Assembly (NCBI GenBank): GCA_023389155.1
Contig: JAEWEV010000011.1
Span: 319,451 to 383,450, forward strand
Source of the DNA: Pseudomonadota bacterium
GTDB taxonomy: Bacteria; Pseudomonadota; Gammaproteobacteria; Burkholderiales; Burkholderiaceae_B
Direction of reading: 5' to 3'
Length of the DNA stretch: 64,000 bases
Of the stretch, positions 44,191 through 53,407 are shown in pieces. Within the stretch, counting starts at the first letter, position 1. Each line of letters begins with the position of its first letter. The notes under the pieces are model-generated. The model had not been told where the DNA came from and made no database searches. It worked only from the letters and a program-made list of their open reading frames with translations. A program made the position numbers and the translations under genes.

Positions 44191-46674
44191 GTGCTTGAAC
44201 CGTACGCGACAGGGTCGCAGTCATCCCGACTACCAAGGGCGGGCACAGTCAGTCAGCTGTCCGGCCTATTCTCCCGATATTTTCTCCCGTTTTTTCTGCT
44301 CATTTTCACGCTGCTGTATCTGAATACAGCCGTAGCTCAGGATTCCGCCACTACCCAGGCCCAGGTCACGCCCGCATCTGCGGCTCAGCTGGCCGATCTT
44401 CTGGAAAACGAACAGACACGCGATCAACTGATAGAACAATTGCGTGCCCAGGCTCCGGCTGTGCAACAGGCCAATACCGCGGCCCAGACTGCAAGTACAG
44501 GGCATACCGATGACTCATTGCCCCGGCGCGTCGCCGACAGCACCCAGTACTTTCTGAGTAAGCTACTGGATGATATGGGCGATGCGGCTGCAGCAATCGG
44601 GGCGATGGCACGGGGTGAAGGCACAGCGGGCATCAGCATGACTGACTGGAAGTCCACAATGATCAACTTTGTCATGGTCATTGCGGCGACAGTAATCGCC
44701 TTTATTGTGCTGCGCCTGCTTGCCGCCCGTGTCTTTGCAGCCATTAATCACTGGGCGGGGCAATCACCACCGATCGCCAGTCGCCGTCGGATAGCCGGAC
44801 CTGCAGCGCTGCGCAAGATAGTCGCCGTTGTCGGCGCACTGATCGTTGATATTATTGCGATTGTGCTTGCCGGCGTGGTGGGCTACGGCGTGGCGCTGGC
44901 CGTGGCCGGCCCCGACGCATCGGTTGGCACGTTTGACTCTCTTTTCGTCAATGCTTTTATCGCAGTTGAAATTGCCAAAGCCCTGGTGCGCACGGTGTTT
45001 GCCACGCGCTTTCCCCAATTACGACTGTTCGAAATGCGGGACGACGTTGCTACGTACTGGAATGCGTGGTTGTGCAGACTCGTCGGCATCGCCGGATACG
45101 GCATGCTGGTGGTCGTTCCGCTTACCACTGCCCTTTTCACTTCCGCTCTCGGTAATCTGGTCGGACTGCTCATCATGCTTGGCATGTACATCTATGCAGT
45201 CAGGGTGATCTGGACCAACCGCGCCCTCATCAGAGAGAGGCTTGTCCAGCGCGCTAGCGTGGCTTCCACAGCGTTTTTTGCCACGCTGATGCGATTGCTT
45301 GCCCGTGTCTGGCATATCCTCGCCCTTATCTATTTCACGGTGCTACTGGTGGTCAGCCAGGTGGACCCCGTTGATGCCTTGCCGTTCATGGCACGCGCCA
45401 CTGCGCAAAGCATCGTCGCTATTGCACTGGGCTTACTGATATCCGCCATCCTGACGGCTCTGCTCAGTCATCCTATTCGACTGTCAGAAGAGATGCGCAC
45501 CCGGCTTCCCTTACTGGAAGCACGCATCAATTCATATGTCCCGGCAACAATAAAAGGACTGCGCTTTATCACGCTCGTCGTGGTGTTGCTGTTTGTCCTG
45601 GACGCCTGGCACGCCTTCGATCTCTCGGCCTGGGTCATGTCAGACTCCGGTCGCGCAACGATTAATATGGTGGTGCACATTGCGATTATCCTGCTCGTGG
45701 CAGCACTGGCGTGGACCATCATTGCCAGCATCATCGAGAGTCGGCTGTCCGGCACTGGAAACCGTGCCCCCAGCGCCAGAGAAAAAACACTGCTGTCGCT
45801 GTTTCGCAATGCGGCGCTGATCGTCATTGTGACCATGACCATTCTGATCCTGCTGTCGCAGATCGGTATTAATATTGGTCCGCTGATCGCTGGTGCCGGG
45901 GTGGTTGGCCTGGCCATTGGTTTCGGTGCGCAGAAACTTGTGCAGGACATCATCACCGGCATCTTTATCCAGCTTGAAAACGGCATGAATGTGAATGATG
46001 TGGTAGAGGCAGGCGGCGTTTTCGGAACAGTAGAGAAAATGACCATCCGGTCTGTCGGGATCCGCACACTGGATGGCGGCTATCATCTGATTCCGTTCTC
46101 GTCGGTCGATGTCGTTGCCAATCACATGCGTGATTTCTCCTATCACCTGGGCGAGTATACGATCGCCCATCGCGAGAACGTAGACGAAGCCATTCAGCAT
46201 CTTCGCGCCGCATTTGCAGAACTGATGCAGGATGAGGTGCTATCACCTGAAATACTGGAAGATATATCGGTGCCCGGTGTGACAGCCCTCAGTGACCGTG
46301 GCGTAACCATCCGGGTGTTGATCAAGACAACGCCCGGTATGCAATGGGCCGTGCAGCGCGGCTACAATCGCCTGGTCAAAAAGCACTTCAACGCTGCAAA
46401 TATCGAATTGCCTTACCCACACACCGTGGTCTACTTTGGGCAGGACAAGGATGGCAATGCACCTTCGGCCAGGGTGGATCTTGGTCGTCAGGCAGATCAT
46501 CCTGAATTTGCCAAAGGCCAGGCGCCGGCAGCAGGACATACGCCGCGCGATCTGGCCCCGCGTAAAAGCAGTTCGGAAGATGTGCTGGGGAATGAACTGG
46601 AAACGCGGGTGCCGGATGAAAATGAGGAGGCCGGTGACGCAGATTCATCCAGTCGCCCCGCTCAGGGCACATAG
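44191..46674 (+). CDS. large MscS-family mechanosensitive channel
   Basis: 827 residues if translation begins at the GTG at 44191, which has a perfect AGGAGGA 7 bp upstream. An in-frame ATG at 44116 has none and would precede the signal peptide with a basic tail. The signal ends near NTAVAQ. About ten membrane helices follow. The conserved pore helix and beta domain (LIAGAGVVGLAIGFGAQKLVQD, GIFIQLENGMNVNDVV, SVGIRTLDGGYHLIPFSSV) lie at roughly residues 580-680. The last 70 residues are charged and probably disordered. It opens on hypo-osmotic shock to release solutes. Size and the N-terminal helices put it with the YbiO/MscM-like group. Confidence 0.92.
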   Translation: MLEPYATGSQSSRLPRAGTVSQLSGLFSRYFLPFFLLIFTLLYLNTAVAQDSATTQAQVTPASAAQLADLLENEQTRDQLIEQLRAQAPAVQQANTAAQTASTGHTDDSLPRRVADSTQYFLSKLLDDMGDAAAAIGAMARGEGTAGISMTDWKSTMINFVMVIAATVIAFIVLRLLAARVFAAINHWAGQSPPIASRRRIAGPAALRKIVAVVGALIVDIIAIVLAGVVGYGVALAVAGPDASVGTFDSLFVNAFIAVEIAKALVRTVFATRFPQLRLFEMRDDVATYWNAWLCRLVGIAGYGMLVVVPLTTALFTSALGNLVGLLIMLGMYIYAVRVIWTNRALIRERLVQRASVASTAFFATLMRLLARVWHILALIYFTVLLVVSQVDPVDALPFMARATAQSIVAIALGLLISAILTALLSHPIRLSEEMRTRLPLLEARINSYVPATIKGLRFITLVVVLLFVLDAWHAFDLSAWVMSDSGRATINMVVHIAIILLVAALAWTIIASIIESRLSGTGNRAPSAREKTLLSLFRNAALIVIVTMTILILLSQIGINIGPLIAGAGVVGLAIGFGAQKLVQDIITGIFIQLENGMNVNDVVEAGGVFGTVEKMTIRSVGIRTLDGGYHLIPFSSVDVVANHMRDFSYHLGEYTIAHRENVDEAIQHLRAAFAELMQDEVLSPEILEDISVPGVTALSDRGVTIRVLIKTTPGMQWAVQRGYNRLVKKHFNAANIELPYPHTVVYFGQDKDGNAPSARVDLGRQADHPEFAKGQAPAAGHTPRDLAPRKSSSEDVLGNELETRVPDENEEAGDADSSSRPAQGT

Positions 46675-46833
46675 GCCGGGCTGCTTCTTGCCTGTGACGC
46701 GTGACTCGGCTTGCCAGGCTGGCCTGGCTCGCTTAGGCCACTTAGACCCTCTGAGCTGCTCGTAAAACCAAACCCGGATGGCTTAGCCTGAGCGTGGCCG
46801 TTATAAGGTCGCCAGGCTCAGGCAATATCACAA

Positions 46834-46876
46834 CCGCAATCAGGATGGCAGATTGATGATGGTCACCTGATTGCGG
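46834..46876. terminator. stem-loop between convergent genes
   Basis: CCGCAATCAGG (46834-46844) pairs perfectly with CCTGATTGCGG (46866-46876) around 21 nt. It lies in the 320-bp gap between the MscS gene and the siderophore ABC operon. The T-run is short (ATTT), so termination is likely but not certain. The rest of the gap is featureless. Confidence 0.5.
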
Positions 46877-46994
46877 ATTTCAGAATTTCAGGCCCTCCGG
46901 GCATCAAGACGATCCAGGGGTTACGGGCGTTAAAAGCTTCAATATTTCTGACCCTCAAGATTTCCGTACCGCAGAATCGGGCAATTTCATATCG

Positions 46995-47753
46995 TCAAGT
47001 GTAATGCACGCAGATCCGGTTGTTCTGCCACTCATGAATGGACACGTCCAGTCCGTACAGCTCCTTGAGGACTGGGGGCTGGATGAACGTCTGCGGCGGG
47101 CCCTGGTGCAGCACTTTGCCGTTGCGCATGCCAATAATCAGATCAGAGTAGCACGACGCAAAATTGATATCGTGCAGTACCAGAACAACCGTCTTGGACA
47201 ATTCATCTGCCGCCAGACGCATCACTTTCATGATATCGACGGCATTCTTCATATCCAGACTGTTTAGCGGCTCGTCCAGTAGCACATACTCTGTGTCCTG
47301 ACACAGCACCATAGCGATAAAGGCGCGCTGCCGCTGGCCGCCAGACAACTCATCCAGGAAGCGCTTTTCCAGTCCCTGAAGATTCAGATAGGCAATCGCC
47401 CTTTCGATATGCGTTTTGTCTTCTACCGTCAGACGACCATGGGTATGCGGATACCGTCCAAACGCGACCACATCCTGTACCGTCAGGCGCAGCGGCAAAT
47501 GGTTGTCCTGGCGCAAAATGGATAAATGGCGCGCCAGTTCCGCAGTATCGGTATGCGTCACATCCAGCCCACCCACCTGAATATTGCCTCCAGACATGGG
47601 CAGCAGACGGCTTATCATGCCCAGTAGCGTCGACTTGCCCGCGCCGTTAGGTCCCACAATAGATGTGACACCGCCCTGCGGTATTTCAACTGAAACGTCA
47701 TCAACGACCAGCTGATTCACGTAATCTTTGCTGACTCCATTGACCTTAATCAT
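46995..47753 (-). CDS. siderophore ABC importer, ATP-binding subunit
   Basis: 252 residues. Walker A GPNGAGKST, signature LSGGQRQRAFIA, Walker B YVLLDEP and the switch His in LVLHDINF are intact. Sequence style (FecE/YclP/ViuC-like) and operon partners indicate import of an iron-siderophore complex across the inner membrane. Its start overlaps the stop of the second permease gene by 4 bp. It is the last gene of a four-gene operon. Confidence 0.93.
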   Translation of the reverse strand: MIKVNGVSKDYVNQLVVDDVSVEIPQGGVTSIVGPNGAGKSTLLGMISRLLPMSGGNIQVGGLDVTHTDTAELARHLSILRQDNHLPLRLTVQDVVAFGRYPHTHGRLTVEDKTHIERAIAYLNLQGLEKRFLDELSGGQRQRAFIAMVLCQDTEYVLLDEPLNSLDMKNAVDIMKVMRLAADELSKTVVLVLHDINFASCYSDLIIGMRNGKVLHQGPPQTFIQPPVLKELYGLDVSIHEWQNNRICVHYT

Positions 47754-48706
47754 CGTTGCCCCTTACGCACGATAAGTGCAATGAACATAATTCCGCCGGC
47801 AAATTCAATTACCACGCTGACGGTTGTATTGAGCGCCAGACCATGCTCCAGTACTGTCTGACCGCCGACCAGCGCCACGACGCCCAGGAGCACTGCAGCC
47901 GGGACGGTATATTTATGTTTGTCTGTCTGCATGATCATGTAGGCAAGGTTGCTGACCAGCAGCCCGAAAAAGGTGACCGGGCCGACCAGCGCTGTGGAAA
48001 CCGACACCATGACAGAAATCAGTATCAACGTGAGCCACAGGGTCTTGCGATAGTGAATGCCCAGATTGATGGCAACCTCGCGTCCCAGCGACAGCACATC
48101 ATATGCGCGCCGCAAGCGCCAGCCAATCACGGATACCGCGGCGACCATGATGGCCGAAACCAGCAGCAAATTGGTACGGATAGCATTGAAACTGGCGAAC
48201 ATCTTGTCCTGCAGGAACAGAAATTCATTGGGATCGATCATCCGTACCATCAACCCCGACAGGCTGCGAAACAGCAGACCAAAGACAATGCCAACCAGCA
48301 GCAACAGATGCAGACTGTGAGACGCGCCAGAGAAAATCCACTGGAACAGCAGGCAGGCAAAAACGGTCATCGCGCTGACTTCAAGAACGAACTTGCCGGT
48401 AACACCCAGCGCCCCTCCCATGTTCAGGCCAAACCAGAAAATCACAATTGCCTGTATCAGCGTATACAGCGCATCAAAGCCCATAATGGAGGGTGTAAGG
48501 ATGCGATTATGAGTGATGGTCTGGAACAACACGGACGAGACAGCAACGGAATAGGCCACCAGCAGCATGGCGGCCAGCTTGCCAGAGCGAAATGACAGAA
48601 CAAAGTCCCAATGTCCATTGGCCCCTATCGTCATGAAGGCGATCACTGAAGTTAGTGCCAGAAAGCCCAGCAGACACAGTAACGTAGCGGGTTTCAAGTT
48701 AGCCAA
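47750..48706 (-). CDS. siderophore ABC importer permease 2
   Basis: 318 residues, about nine to ten membrane helices, FecCD family. The coupling segment LGREVAINLGIHYRK contacts the ATPase. PVTFFGLLVSNLAYMIM is the usual C-terminal family block. It overlaps the first permease gene by 8 bp and the ATPase gene by 4 bp. It forms the channel as a heterodimer with the first permease. Confidence 0.92.
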   Translation of the reverse strand: MANLKPATLLCLLGFLALTSVIAFMTIGANGHWDFVLSFRSGKLAAMLLVAYSVAVSSVLFQTITHNRILTPSIMGFDALYTLIQAIVIFWFGLNMGGALGVTGKFVLEVSAMTVFACLLFQWIFSGASHSLHLLLLVGIVFGLLFRSLSGLMVRMIDPNEFLFLQDKMFASFNAIRTNLLLVSAIMVAAVSVIGWRLRRAYDVLSLGREVAINLGIHYRKTLWLTLILISVMVSVSTALVGPVTFFGLLVSNLAYMIMQTDKHKYTVPAAVLLGVVALVGGQTVLEHGLALNTTVSVVIEFAGGIMFIALIVRKGQR

Positions 48707-49700
48707 AGCGGGACCGCCTGTTCAGAAGTAGATACAGGAACAGCGCGCTGCCAGTCACGCCTACCACCGTTCCGATAGGGATTTCGTGCGGGAAAATGAT
48801 GAGACGACCCACAATGTCGCAGGCCAGGACGAACAGTGCCCCCAGGAACGCCACCCACGGCAATGACCGGCGCATATTGTCGCCGAACAGAAGGCTGACC
48901 ACATTGGGAACCAGCAGGCCCAGAAAGGGGATGCTGCCTGCCGTCACCACAACAACCGCGCTGATGGCAGATACGATGATCATGCCGATCAGCATAAGAC
49001 GTTTGTGATTGAGTCCGAGATTGGTTGTAAACTGCTCGCCCATCCCCAGCACCGTAAACCGGTCGGCGGCAATATAAGCGATGCATGATAGCGCGAACGC
49101 CACCCACAGCAGCTCATACCTGCCGCGCAGCACACCAGAGAAATCTCCCATGGTCCAGGTCTGCAAGGCCTGCAGCAAATCGTGTTGATAGGCAAAGAAC
49201 GTAGTCACGGCCTGTATGACGCCACCCAGGACGAGCCCGACCACAGGCACGAGAAAGGTGGAACGTAGCGGAACGCGCCGCAGAATCAGCAGGAAAAGTG
49301 CGGTACCAGCAAGCGCGAACAGCGCAGCCACCAGCATTTTTATCAATACAGGAGTGCCCGGCGCGAGCAGCGTAACAGCCAGAATGCCCATGGTTGCCGA
49401 CTCTACGGTGCCTGCCGTAGATGGCTCGACAAACCGGTTGCGTACCAGCATCTGCATGATCAGCCCGGCAACGGCCAGCGAGGTGCCAGCCAGGACAAGC
49501 GCTATGGTGCGCGGCAGGCGGCTGATCAGCAGCAATTGCCAGGCCTCGGTGTCCATGCGCAGCAAGGCCGGAAGCGACATATCACCCGCCCCCAGAAACA
49601 GGCTGCTCAGAAACAGCAAACACAGAAGCAATATCAGTACGCCGGTCAGCAAGGGACCGGCGACACGATTGCGCTTGTGTTGATCAACCAGCAAACTCAT
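48699..49700 (-). CDS. siderophore ABC importer permease 1
   Basis: 333 residues, FecCD family. SRLPRTIALVLAGTSLAVAGLIMQ near the N-terminus, the coupling segment LGMGEQFTTNLGLNHKR and GSIPFLGLLVPNVV are conserved blocks. It begins 64 bp after the stop of the binding-protein gene and overlaps permease 2. Together the arrangement binding protein, permease, permease, ATPase matches YclQNOP/FatB-type catecholate siderophore systems. Confidence 0.92.
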   Translation of the reverse strand: MSLLVDQHKRNRVAGPLLTGVLILLLCLLFLSSLFLGAGDMSLPALLRMDTEAWQLLLISRLPRTIALVLAGTSLAVAGLIMQMLVRNRFVEPSTAGTVESATMGILAVTLLAPGTPVLIKMLVAALFALAGTALFLLILRRVPLRSTFLVPVVGLVLGGVIQAVTTFFAYQHDLLQALQTWTMGDFSGVLRGRYELLWVAFALSCIAYIAADRFTVLGMGEQFTTNLGLNHKRLMLIGMIIVSAISAVVVVTAGSIPFLGLLVPNVVSLLFGDNMRRSLPWVAFLGALFVLACDIVGRLIIFPHEIPIGTVVGVTGSALFLYLLLNRRSRFG

Positions 49701-49764
49701 GCAGCACCTGAAGCAACGTCATAGCCTGACGAGCCGTGCTTGCGCAACGGCGTGCTCGCCATGA

Positions 49765-50700
49765 TTACTGTTTGCCGTCCAGCGCCTGAGACAACTGATC
49801 TACGTTCTGTTGCATGGCGGTCAGACCAGCACTGCCCAGCAGATACCAGTCCATGGCGTTCAAATAAACGATCTGTTTCTTTTTCCACGCGGTGGTTTTA
49901 TGGATTAGCTCGTTGTCCAGCATTTGCTGCGCAGCAACCCCCTCGCGGCCAATGGCGCCGTCGCGGTCGATCACAAAAAGCCATTGCGGATCGGTTTTAT
50001 AGATAAACTCGAAAGATACGGCCTGCCCATGGTTGGATGTGGACAGATTCGGGGCGGCAGCCGGAATACCAAACTCGTCATGCAGAATACCGAAGCGGGA
50101 GCCCGGACCGTAGGCACTGACTTTTCCGCCCGTCGTCAGGATAATCAGGCCTGAACCTGCATTCTTGGCTTTTTCCTTCAGCGCGGCAATGGAATCCTCC
50201 AGCTTGCTCAGCTGCTCTTTGGCCTTGTCCTGTTTATCGAAGATCTCGGCCAGTTTAAGTGTATTGTGCTTGACGCTGTTGAGCAGATCCTTGCTGTCAG
50301 CTGTCAGATCGATCGTGGGGGCCAGTTTGCTCAGATCTGCATACTTTGGCGCAGAACGGCCACCAACGATGATGAGATCGGGAGACAGGGCGTTGATGGC
50401 TTCATAGTTCGGTTCGAAAAGTGACCCGACTTTGGGGAACGAACTGTCGGCATAGCCAGACAGCTGGTTCACATATTTGGAGGTGGGTACGGCAGTCGCT
50501 TCTACGCCCAGTGCGTGCATGGTGTCCAGGGAAGCAAGATCAAAGACCACGGTTTTTTTCGGTTCCGCTTCGATCGTCGTTTTTCCGGAGGCATGCTCCA
50601 CGGTCAGGGGAAAGGCATGCAGCTGCGGAGCAACTGTCGCGGCAAACACCATGCTGCAAGCGAACAGGGCACGACGAAATTTAGACTTCCAGGATTGCAT
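49765..50700 (-). CDS. siderophore-binding periplasmic protein
   Basis: 311 residues from the ATG at 50700 (a GTG lies 15 bp upstream). The signal peptide ends near PQLHA. The mature part has VVFDLASLDTMHALGV, VGSLFEPNYEAINALSPDLIIVGGRSA and an all-helical linker, as in FecB/FatB/YclQ-type class III binding proteins. There is no lipobox, so it is free in the periplasm. No TonB receptor or siderophore synthesis gene is adjacent, so it may serve xenosiderophores. Confidence 0.9.
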   Translation of the reverse strand: MQSWKSKFRRALFACSMVFAATVAPQLHAFPLTVEHASGKTTIEAEPKKTVVFDLASLDTMHALGVEATAVPTSKYVNQLSGYADSSFPKVGSLFEPNYEAINALSPDLIIVGGRSAPKYADLSKLAPTIDLTADSKDLLNSVKHNTLKLAEIFDKQDKAKEQLSKLEDSIAALKEKAKNAGSGLIILTTGGKVSAYGPGSRFGILHDEFGIPAAAPNLSTSNHGQAVSFEFIYKTDPQWLFVIDRDGAIGREGVAAQQMLDNELIHKTTAWKKKQIVYLNAMDWYLLGSAGLTAMQQNVDQLSQALDGKQ

Positions 50701-51138
50701 GAAACTTGACTCCACTTCAGATTCCAGAAACAGGCTGCATACGCTGGCAAATCAGCCTGGCTGATTCCGCGGCGCAACACGAAACACATATGTGATGGTA
50801 AAAGCAAAAGATATTAGAGGTATAAGGCGCGTGCTTTGTTAATTCATCCTAGCCCTGTCTTCCTTTACAGCACACGTGCAGATTTGCTCTGCCTGGCGCA
50901 GGATACTCAATAAATGGAAGCGGAGATAGAATCAACTTGGCAGCAAAAGATTGTATCACGATTGGTAATAAGATGTATTCTTATTTAAGCGCTCATCCAC
51001 AACGCCCGCAAGTCCAGGTCCGGAGCGCAAACTGGCCCATTGATCTGGCTATCGGTGCCGGCGCGAATCAGGTACTCACTTGCCGTTCATCTGCCAATCA
51101 GCGGCTGCTCGCGCAAGCGGGCTGTTTATCTGCGCCGA
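50701..51138. promoter_or_regulatory. promoter region of the siderophore operon
   Basis: 438 bp without a gene. An inverted repeat AATAAGA-TGTAT-TCTTATT at 50967-50985 is the clearest element; it matches the Fur consensus at only about 10 of 19 positions, so it may instead bind the AraC regulator encoded upstream. No better Fur box was found. Confidence 0.4.
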
Positions 51139-51975
51139 TCAGCGCTTCGCTGCCTGCAGATATACATTAGGTGCGGTCCCCAGGACACGGCGGAACATAT
51201 AACTGAATGCACTGGGACTGCGATAGCCCAGTTCCTGGGCGATTCGGCCGATGGATTGACCCATGGAAAGCCGGCACACGGCATCCGCCAGTCTGACCTG
51301 CTGCAGCCATTGTCGGTAATTCATCCCCAGCTCGGACTGAAACAACCGGATCAGCGTACGCTCGCTAGCGCCCACCGCATCGGCCCAGGCGCCTAGCGGA
51401 CGGTTCAGGCCGGGCTGCGCCATGATTTGCTCGCAGACAGAGACCAGCCTGCGATCCCTCGGCCACGGAATCTGCGTAGGGACAGTGTCTGCATAAGGCA
51501 GTTCCGAAAGAATCAGGGACGCAATTCGCCCGCCCCTCTCAAATTGACCATAAACCATGGGCTCGGCGGTCAGGCTCAGAATCAGCTCACGCAGCAGATT
51601 ACTGACTTCAATCACCTGGCAACCTGGCCAAAGGGCAGCGGCAGCCTGTACATCGATATACAGCGTTCGCATGTCAACATGGGTCACTGCCACGGTGGCG
51701 TGAGGTACACCTGCCGGAACCCACAAGGCTCGCAATGGCGGCAGCAGCCAGAAACCCTGCTCTGTACTCACGCGGATCACGCCGTGCGAGGCAAAAAGCA
51801 GTTGGGCGCGTGGATGCGAATGCTGTTTCGACCCGGTACCGGGCGCAAACTCTTTGGCCATTGCCGCCACAGCTGGGGGAATGTACTGATAGTCATCCGA
51901 GTTGCTGCTGCGCAATATTGATGGTGTCACTGTCAGTTTCTCGACGAAAAATGGCACATGCAGGAATTCTAGCAC
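51139..51975 (-). CDS. AraC-family regulator with cupin sensor
   Basis: About 278 residues. The N-terminal half is a cupin sensor (HSHPRAQLLFASHGVIRVSTE, LPPLRALWVPAGVPH). The C-terminal half has both AraC HTHs (LGAWADAVGASERTLIRLF and IGRIAQELGYRSPSAFSYMF). The start is uncertain: a GTG at 51975 leaves only 30 bp to the divergent efflux gene, so the real start may be further in. It probably controls that divergent fsr-like gene, a common pairing. Confidence 0.87.
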   Translation of the reverse strand: MLEFLHVPFFVEKLTVTPSILRSSNSDDYQYIPPAVAAMAKEFAPGTGSKQHSHPRAQLLFASHGVIRVSTEQGFWLLPPLRALWVPAGVPHATVAVTHVDMRTLYIDVQAAAALWPGCQVIEVSNLLRELILSLTAEPMVYGQFERGGRIASLILSELPYADTVPTQIPWPRDRRLVSVCEQIMAQPGLNRPLGAWADAVGASERTLIRLFQSELGMNYRQWLQQVRLADAVCRLSMGQSIGRIAQELGYRSPSAFSYMFRRVLGTAPNVYLQAAKR

Positions 51976-52005
51976 GGCTATACTCCGTCTATTGCGAACG
52001 TCATA

Positions 52006-53241
52006 ATGCTGAATGCAATGTCAACAGAAACTGCCTCCATAGCCCCCAACCAGCCTGCCAATACCACGGCCTTCAAAGTGCTGGGTGCCATCAGCGTCGC
52101 TCATATGATGAACGACATGATCCAGTCGATACTGCTGGCTATCTATCCCATGCTCAAAAATGATTTCAGCCTGAGTTTTGCACAGATCGGGCTGATCACA
52201 CTTGTGTATCAGATCACTGCGTCGCTGCTGCAACCGATGATTGGCCTGTATACAGACAAGCATCCGCAACCCTATTCGCTGACTGTCGGCATGGGCTCTA
52301 CCCTTCTGGGTCTGCTGCTGCTTTCTGTCGCACCATCATTCCCTTTTCTGCTACTGGCTGCCATTCTTGTGGGTACCGGTTCGTCCGTCTTTCATCCGGA
52401 GTCTTCCCGCATCGCCCGTATGGCATCCGGCGGACAGCATGGGCTGGCACAATCGCTGTTTCAGGTAGGTGGCAACGTCGGCTCCGCGCTTGGCCCGCTC
52501 TTTGCTGCCCTGATTATTCTGCCCAACGGCCAGGGTAGTGTGGCCTGGTTCTCGCTGGCTGCGCTCTTTGCCATGTTCGTCCTGCTGCAGATCGGACGCT
52601 GGTACAGCCGTAACCGCGAATTGCTGGCCTTGCGCACCAGGCGCTCAAGCCATGCGATCGAATTGCCCCGCAACAAAATCATTGGCGCTCTGTGCGTGCT
52701 CGGAGTGCTGGTGTTCTCCAAGTATTTCTACATGGCGTCAATGAGCAGCTACCTTACTTTTTATCTGATGGAGAAATTTTCGCTGTCGGTGCGCTCATCC
52801 CAGCTTTATCTGTTCGTTTTTCTTGCTGCTGTAGCAGTCGGCACGATTGCGGGCGGCCCTATTGGTGACAAAATCGGACGCAAGCGGGTGATCTGGGGAT
52901 CCATTCTTGGCGTAGCGCCCTTTACATTGATATTGCCGCATGCCAACCTGTTCTGGACGGGTATTCTGATTGTGATTATCGGCCTGATTCTCGCATCGGC
53001 ATTTTCTGCCATCGTCGTCTATGCGCAGGAACTGGTTCCCGGCAAAACCGGTATGATTGCCGGCCTGTTCTTCGGCTTTGCTTTCGGTATGGGAGGCGTG
53101 GGTGCTGCGGCGCTTGGCCATCTGGCAGATACCACCAGTATTTCATATGTGTATAGCGTATGCGCCTACCTGCCTTTACTGGGCATCGTCGCCGCGCTGT
53201 TGCCCGACACCGAACAGAGACCCAAACCGGTACGGGCCTAA
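52006..53241 (+). CDS. fsr: Fsr-type major facilitator efflux pump
   Basis: 411 residues (407 from the ATG at 52018), twelve helices. GAISVAHMMNDMIQSILLAIYP, GTGSSVFHPESSR, RMASGGQHGLAQSLFQVGGN and the helix-10 to 11 region follow E. coli Fsr closely. Fsr exports fosmidomycin and other small polar compounds; the natural substrate here is unknown. It is divergent from the AraC gene and ends at a good terminator. Confidence 0.9.
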   Translation: MLNAMSTETASIAPNQPANTTAFKVLGAISVAHMMNDMIQSILLAIYPMLKNDFSLSFAQIGLITLVYQITASLLQPMIGLYTDKHPQPYSLTVGMGSTLLGLLLLSVAPSFPFLLLAAILVGTGSSVFHPESSRIARMASGGQHGLAQSLFQVGGNVGSALGPLFAALIILPNGQGSVAWFSLAALFAMFVLLQIGRWYSRNRELLALRTRRSSHAIELPRNKIIGALCVLGVLVFSKYFYMASMSSYLTFYLMEKFSLSVRSSQLYLFVFLAAVAVGTIAGGPIGDKIGRKRVIWGSILGVAPFTLILPHANLFWTGILIVIIGLILASAFSAIVVYAQELVPGKTGMIAGLFFGFAFGMGGVGAAALGHLADTTSISYVYSVCAYLPLLGIVAALLPDTEQRPKPVRA

Positions 53242-53256
53242 AACTCAGAATCAGGC

Positions 53257-53287
53257 AAAGCCAGTCCGATTGATGGCTGGCTTTTCC
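53257..53287 (+). terminator. intrinsic terminator after fsr
   Basis: AAAGCCAG (53257-53264) pairs perfectly with CTGGCTTT (53277-53284) around 12 nt and is followed by a short T-run. Confidence 0.65.
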
Positions 53288-53407
53288 TGACGCCGATACA
53301 GACTGAAAGCTCGCCACAGACCTGCTTTCGAGCCAAACTTAGTCACGCACCTGAGTTAATTGCGCACCTGGCTTAAGCCCGAAATTCACTTTATTTCCGA
53401 GATGAAC

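Noticed and set aside
50967..50985. Fur box upstream of the siderophore operon
   Set aside because: The inverted repeat matches only about 10 of 19 consensus positions; kept only as an unassigned dyad.
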